Below, one piece after another: positions 13,391-16,002 of a stretch of 16,002 nucleotides of DNA. Positions within the stretch are counted from its first letter, which is position 1. Every line of letters begins with the position of its first letter. This stretch comes from Candidatus Parcubacteria bacterium (GTDB lineage: Bacteria; Patescibacteria; ABY1; BM507; UBA12075), in contig PKTK01000015.1 in NCBI GenBank assembly GCA_002869165.1, positions 1-16,002 on the forward strand, read 5' to 3'. The notes beneath the pieces were generated by a model that saw only the letters and a list, made by a program, of their open reading frames with translations, did not search any database and had not been told where the DNA came from. Both the position numbers and the translations under genes were made by a program.

Positions 13391-13403
13391 TGATTATATT
13401 TCA

Positions 13404-13431
13404 ATTATAACACCTAAATATATTTTGTCAA
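13404..13431 (-). promoter_or_regulatory. Strong promoter of the trmB-glmS leader
   Basis: On the minus strand TTGACA (13431-13426), a 16-base spacer and TATAAT (13409-13404) match both boxes fully, with TGT before the -10 box (extended -10). Transcription should start near 13397. The gap from 13197 to 13582 is otherwise AT-rich and contains the leader RNA, this promoter and the ugd terminator. Confidence 0.85.
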
Positions 13432-13536
13432 TATTTTTTCTACACTTTTTATATATTTTTATTATTTTCTTTATTTTTAGCTGATTTTTTGTAACTTTTT
13501 GTCATTATATTTAATCAATAATTTAAAGTTATCCAC

Positions 13537-13572
13537 AAAAAAAAGAAGGTGCTTAAAAAATAAACACCTTCT
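13537..13572 (-). terminator. Terminator of the UDP-sugar dehydrogenase gene
   Basis: On the minus strand AGAAGGTG (13572-13565) pairs with CACCTTCT (13551-13544), followed by eight T. It lies 11 bases past the TAG stop. Confidence 0.9.
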
Positions 13573-13582
13573 CTGTTAAAAA

Positions 13583-14926
13583 CTAAGTACCCATACCGAA
13601 GTATTTAAAATGTTTTCTGACGAAAGAATTTTTAGCATATACATTTCTAAGATCAAATATTATATTGCCATTCATAATTCTTTTCACTTCATCAAAATCA
13701 AGAGCTCGATATTCTTTCCATTCAGTAACCAATACAATGGCATCAGCCTCGTAAATCGCTCTATAAACATCATCAAAAAAATTCAAACTTTTTTGATAAT
13801 ATTCCTCCATATTATTCAAAACCACTTTAGCGCCAGGTATTCCCTTTGGACATGTTGCGTTTACTGTTACTCCTTTTCTTAGCAATTGATTTATTATTTC
13901 AATTGCAGGTGACTCACGAACATCATCTGTCTCTGGTTTAAAACTTAAACCAAGCACAGCAACTTTCATGCCGCCAATAGCAACAATTTTAATTATTCTG
14001 GCTACAGTGGTTTCAATGTGCTTTTTGTTTGAACGGTTAATTGATGAAATAATCGGCAGATCAAGACCATTTAATTTAGAAATATAATCTAGTGCTAAGA
14101 CATCCTTGGGAAAACAGCTTCCTCCATATCCTGGACCCGGATTCAAAAATTTAGATGATATCCTACCATCAGCACCCATAGCTTTGGCGATATTTTGAAC
14201 ATCTGCTCCAGTTTCATTGCATAGTTGCGCCATTTCATTTATAAAAGCTACTTTGCTTGCCAAAAAAGCATTACAGGCATACTTGATAAGTTCTGCGGTT
14301 TCATTTTTTACTTCAATATACAAATCATCACGAAGTTTTATTGAGCTATACAGATTACGCATCATTTCTCTTGCAAATTCACCGTCTGGTCCCTTTTTTG
14401 AACCAATTACAATCTTGTCGGGATGTTCAAAATCATATACCGCACATCCTTCGCGCAAAAATTCAGGATTTGAAACTATGTGCACTTTAACATCTTCCTC
14501 AAACACCGAAATATTCTTGGCCTTATCGATAATGTCATGAACTTTTTTACTTGTCCCAACAGGCACGGTTGATTTGATAATAATAACGATTTCTTTTCTT
14601 AGCATTGATCCAATTTCTTGGGCTACTTCTTCAACATAACGAAGATTTGCCTCACCATTTTCCTTCTGTGGTGTTCCGACTGCAATAAAAACTACTTGAA
14701 AACTATCAAGCGAATGAAGGCGATTGGTAAAATCTAGCCTTCCGTTTTCTCTGTTCTTTTGAAGCATCTCTTCAAGACCTGGTTCATAAAACGGCATCTT
14801 ACCATTTCCAAGTTTATAGATTTTTTCTTTATCTATGTCCAGGCACACCACCTTATGACCATAATTTGCCAAGCAAACACCTGTAACCAACCCAACATAA
14901 CCTGTACCATAAACTAATACTTTCAT
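13583..14926 (-). CDS. UDP-glucose 6-dehydrogenase family protein
   Basis: Enzymes of the UDP-glucose/GDP-mannose dehydrogenase family oxidise a nucleotide sugar twice with NAD+ to a uronic acid used in capsule or envelope polysaccharides. The 447 residues show the Rossmann motif GTGYVG (7-12) with CLDIDKEKI after it, the YEPGLEEML segment, VGTPQ, STVPVGT, and NPEFLREG, where the acidic and basic residues shape the active site. The linker helix ELIKYACNAFLASKVAFINE carries the conserved Lys. The catalytic Cys271 sits in GYGGSCFPKD, and the C-terminal domain has VAVLGLSFKPETDDVRESPA. The EFLREG-type motifs and length suit UDP-glucose as substrate, but the exact sugar is not certain. A ribosome binding site (AAGGAGC, 6 bases before ATG), a good promoter and a terminator make it a single-gene unit. 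Confidence 0.94.
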   Translation of the reverse strand: MKVLVYGTGYVGLVTGVCLANYGHKVVCLDIDKEKIYKLGNGKMPFYEPGLEEMLQKNRENGRLDFTNRLHSLDSFQVVFIAVGTPQKENGEANLRYVEEVAQEIGSMLRKEIVIIIKSTVPVGTSKKVHDIIDKAKNISVFEEDVKVHIVSNPEFLREGCAVYDFEHPDKIVIGSKKGPDGEFAREMMRNLYSSIKLRDDLYIEVKNETAELIKYACNAFLASKVAFINEMAQLCNETGADVQNIAKAMGADGRISSKFLNPGPGYGGSCFPKDVLALDYISKLNGLDLPIISSINRSNKKHIETTVARIIKIVAIGGMKVAVLGLSFKPETDDVRESPAIEIINQLLRKGVTVNATCPKGIPGAKVVLNNMEEYYQKSLNFFDDVYRAIYEADAIVLVTEWKEYRALDFDEVKRIMNGNIIFDLRNVYAKNSFVRKHFKYFGMGT

Positions 14927-14960
14927 TTTCTTGCTCCTTTTTATTTAAATGAACGATTTT

Positions 14961-14978
14961 TTATCTATTATTAGATAA
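14961..14978. promoter_or_regulatory. Dyad at the start of the dehydrogenase transcript
   Basis: TTATCTA and TAGATAA form a 7-bp inverted repeat with TTAT between. It covers the expected transcription start of the dehydrogenase gene, where an operator or a 5' hairpin could act. AT-rich and short, so the call is weak. Confidence 0.3.
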
Positions 14979-14982
14979 TATT

Positions 14983-15011
14983 ATTGTATTTTATACAGTG
15001 ATTTTAGTCAA
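14983..15011 (-). promoter_or_regulatory. Promoter of the dehydrogenase gene
   Basis: On the minus strand TTGACT (15011-15006), a 17-base spacer and TACAAT (14988-14983), each five of six consensus bases. Expected start of transcription is near 14976. Confidence 0.7.
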
Positions 15012-15090
15012 GAAATAAATCAAGATAAATTTTTTTGCTTCCTTTTTGTATATAGGTTTACAAATAATTATACAGTATCTTGATATTCAC

Positions 15091-15150
15091 TAGATTCCCT
15101 TACCTCGCTTCGCTCGCCCCCGCAAGAAGACGGGACAGGCGGGAATGACA
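15091..15150. repeat. REP-like GC-rich repeat
   Basis: ATTCCC (15094-15099) and GGGAAT (15141-15146) bracket a GC-rich core (CGCTTCGCTCG, CCCCGC, GACGGGACAGGC) in AT-rich surroundings, ending in GGGAATGACA. The AGATTCCC...GGGAATGACA form is related to the AGATTTCTC...AAATGACA element at 5083-5181. It lies between the rRNA operon end and the dehydrogenase promoter; the remaining 15012-15183 spacer shows no gene. Confidence 0.6.
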
Positions 15151-15183
15151 AAAAGGGGGGAGATTAAAAAAACAAGTTAATAT

Positions 15184-15277
15184 AAAAAACACCATTGTTC
15201 TGACCTGCCAAGCTACTCTTCCAGGGTTTCCTCCCAAGGCGGACAGGCAGGTACATTACCGTTGTCTAAGCTGAAAG
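15184..15277 (-). pseudogene. Degenerate partial copy of 5S rRNA
   Basis: The stretch repeats the 3' half of the real 5S gene and its downstream flank: AAAAAACACCATTGTTCTG matches the real flank, CTACTCTTCCAGGG is identical, and CCCAAG and GCTGAA-GG follow in order. In between, an insertion with CAAGGCGGACAGGCAGGTAC breaks the gene, and ACCTGCC near 15203-15209 is complementary to GGCAGGT near 15246-15252. The 5' half of 5S is missing. It cannot give a functional 5S rRNA. Confidence 0.75.
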
Positions 15278-15305
15278 GTTGTTTTAGGCACAAAAAAACA
15301 CCATT

Positions 15306-15424
15306 GTTCTGGCGGCGACCTACTCTTCCAGGGCTCAGGCCCAAGTACCATCGGCGCTGAAGGGCTTAACTTCTGAGTTCGAGATGGGATCAGGTGTGAC
15401 CCCTTCGCTAGAACCACCAGAACA
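15306..15424 (-). rRNA. rrf: 5S ribosomal RNA
   Basis: The minus strand carries the typical 5S body: GTGGTTCTAGCGAAGGGGTCACACC, CTGATCCCATCTCGAAC, TCAGAAGTTAAGCCCTTCAGCGCC, GATGGTACTTGGG and GGAAGAGTAGGTCGCCGCC in the right order. Helix I is unusually long: the ends pair from 15303 to 15426 (TTGTTCTGGTGG with CCGCCAGAACAA), so the mature ends lie somewhere within this stem. On the minus strand the stem is followed by TTTTTTT (15298-15292), so helix I could double as the terminator. It follows 23S in the operon. Confidence 0.94.
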
Positions 15425-15437
15425 ATGATGTTTTTTA

Positions 15438-15489
15438 AATCACGTGTGAGTGATTTATCCGCCACACCAGAGGTGTTTTGGGCGGATAA
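15438..15489 (-). other. Two small hairpins in the 23S-5S spacer
   Basis: TTATCCGCC (15455-15463) pairs perfectly with GGCGGATAA (15481-15489), with an inner ACACC/GGTGT pairing. Next to it AATCAC (about 15438-15443) pairs with GTGATT (15450-15455). They precede the 5S gene in the transcript and may be processing signals. Confidence 0.6.
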
Positions 15490-15490
15490 G

Positions 15491-15613
15491 AATTGAATGT
15501 CTAGTTGTAAATGTTTAATATTTTAGTTTTTTTAAGACAGATTTCTTGGTTGATAAACAACCTAGCCTAAAAAAATACTAAATTTTATAAACATTACAAC
15601 TAAACATTCAATT
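15491..15613 (-). other. Long inverted repeat in the 23S-5S spacer
   Basis: Arms of about 44 bases (15491-15534 and 15569-15613) are complementary with only a few mismatches and one-base bulges; the outer ten bases AATTGAATGT/ACATTCAATT pair perfectly. The 34-base centre holds a second hairpin, GGTTG/CAACC. As rRNA precursor this makes a long duplex of the type cut by RNase III, though lying wholly inside the spacer and not flanking 23S. Confidence 0.75.
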
Positions 15614-15649
15614 ATATCAAAATTTTTTGATAAAAATAACAAAAATGTG

Positions 15650-16002
<353 letters not shown>

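Larger units (their letters stand above)
13262..13397 (-). ncRNA. Structured leader RNA of the trmB-glmS operon
   Basis: The predicted minus-strand transcript of about 136 nt starts at a consensus promoter and ends at an intrinsic terminator. A 9-bp stem TAAGACAAA/TTTGTCTTA (13371-13363 with 13316-13308) closes a domain in which GGGGAG (13355-13350) can pair with CTTCCC (13336-13331). The same CTTCCCA (13336-13330) can alternatively pair with TGGGGAG (13299-13293), the left arm of the terminator, which would prevent termination. The sequence GGGGAGC occurs twice, once in the domain and once in the terminator, as expected for competing pairings. No known riboswitch consensus was recognised. 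It could also be a free small RNA. Confidence 0.6.

Noticed and set aside
13529..13537. TTATCCACA, an exact DnaA-box consensus next to AT-rich DNA
   Set aside because: It is a single box with no cluster, no dnaA or dnaN nearby, and it directly adjoins the ugd terminator; not enough for an origin.
15256..15465. 69-codon minus-strand frame over the 5S gene
   Set aside because: It translates the 5S rRNA and its flanks; the rRNA explains the sequence.

Overview
The window looks like AT-rich chromosomal DNA of a small-genome bacterium, most likely a member of the Patescibacteria (Candidate Phyla Radiation). That placement is an inference from the style of the genes: a TrmB-type sugar regulator next to glmS, a divergent DHH phosphoesterase, a MscS channel joined to a possibly Tat-exported transglycosylase, short secreted proteins with no recognisable family, and REP-like spacer repeats. 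The phylum is not proven from the sequence.

Layout, left to right. Positions 1-400 hold a minus-strand tRNA-Ile with the rare anticodon UAU, surrounded by partial copies of its own 3' end and by hairpins. From 399 to 1977 (minus) lie a small unknown protein and a DHH-family phosphoesterase with altered metal-ligand positions. Divergent strong promoters at 2045-2159 separate these from a plus-strand run. That run starts with a structured leader RNA or small RNA (2166-2336), followed by valS, a REP-like repeat, a MscS-type channel and, 1 bp later, a lytic transglycosylase with a Tat-like signal; it ends at a bidirectional terminator (7556-7587).

From 7627 to the right end everything is on the minus strand. 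There is a stand-alone GlmS-type sugar isomerase interrupted by one in-frame UGA, then two secreted proteins of about 245 residues that are diverged paralogues of each other, each with its own promoter, ribosome binding site and terminator. Next comes full-length glmS, preceded by a trmB-like regulator with a 24-bp palindromic operator at its start, and upstream of that a second leader RNA with its own strong promoter and terminator. A UDP-glucose/GDP-mannose-type dehydrogenase gene follows. The window ends in the 3' part of an rRNA operon: a degenerate partial 5S copy, the real 5S, a 23S-5S spacer with a stem of about 44 bp, and the 3' end of 23S.

How the genes fit together: glmS (glucosamine-6-phosphate), the extra isomerase, the UDP-sugar dehydrogenase, the transglycosylase and the MscS channel all point to envelope sugar supply, wall remodelling and osmotic protection. 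The most unusual signals are three. First, two leader modules (upstream of valS and of trmB-glmS) share one plan: a TTGACA-16-TATAAT promoter, a short ORF beginning at the first ATG, a closing stem whose right arm covers that ORF's stop codon, then an intrinsic terminator within 6-8 nt. This looks like attenuation. Second, the paralogous secreted pair sits between two GlmS-type genes. Third, UGA is almost absent as a stop codon and occurs once inside an otherwise intact gene.
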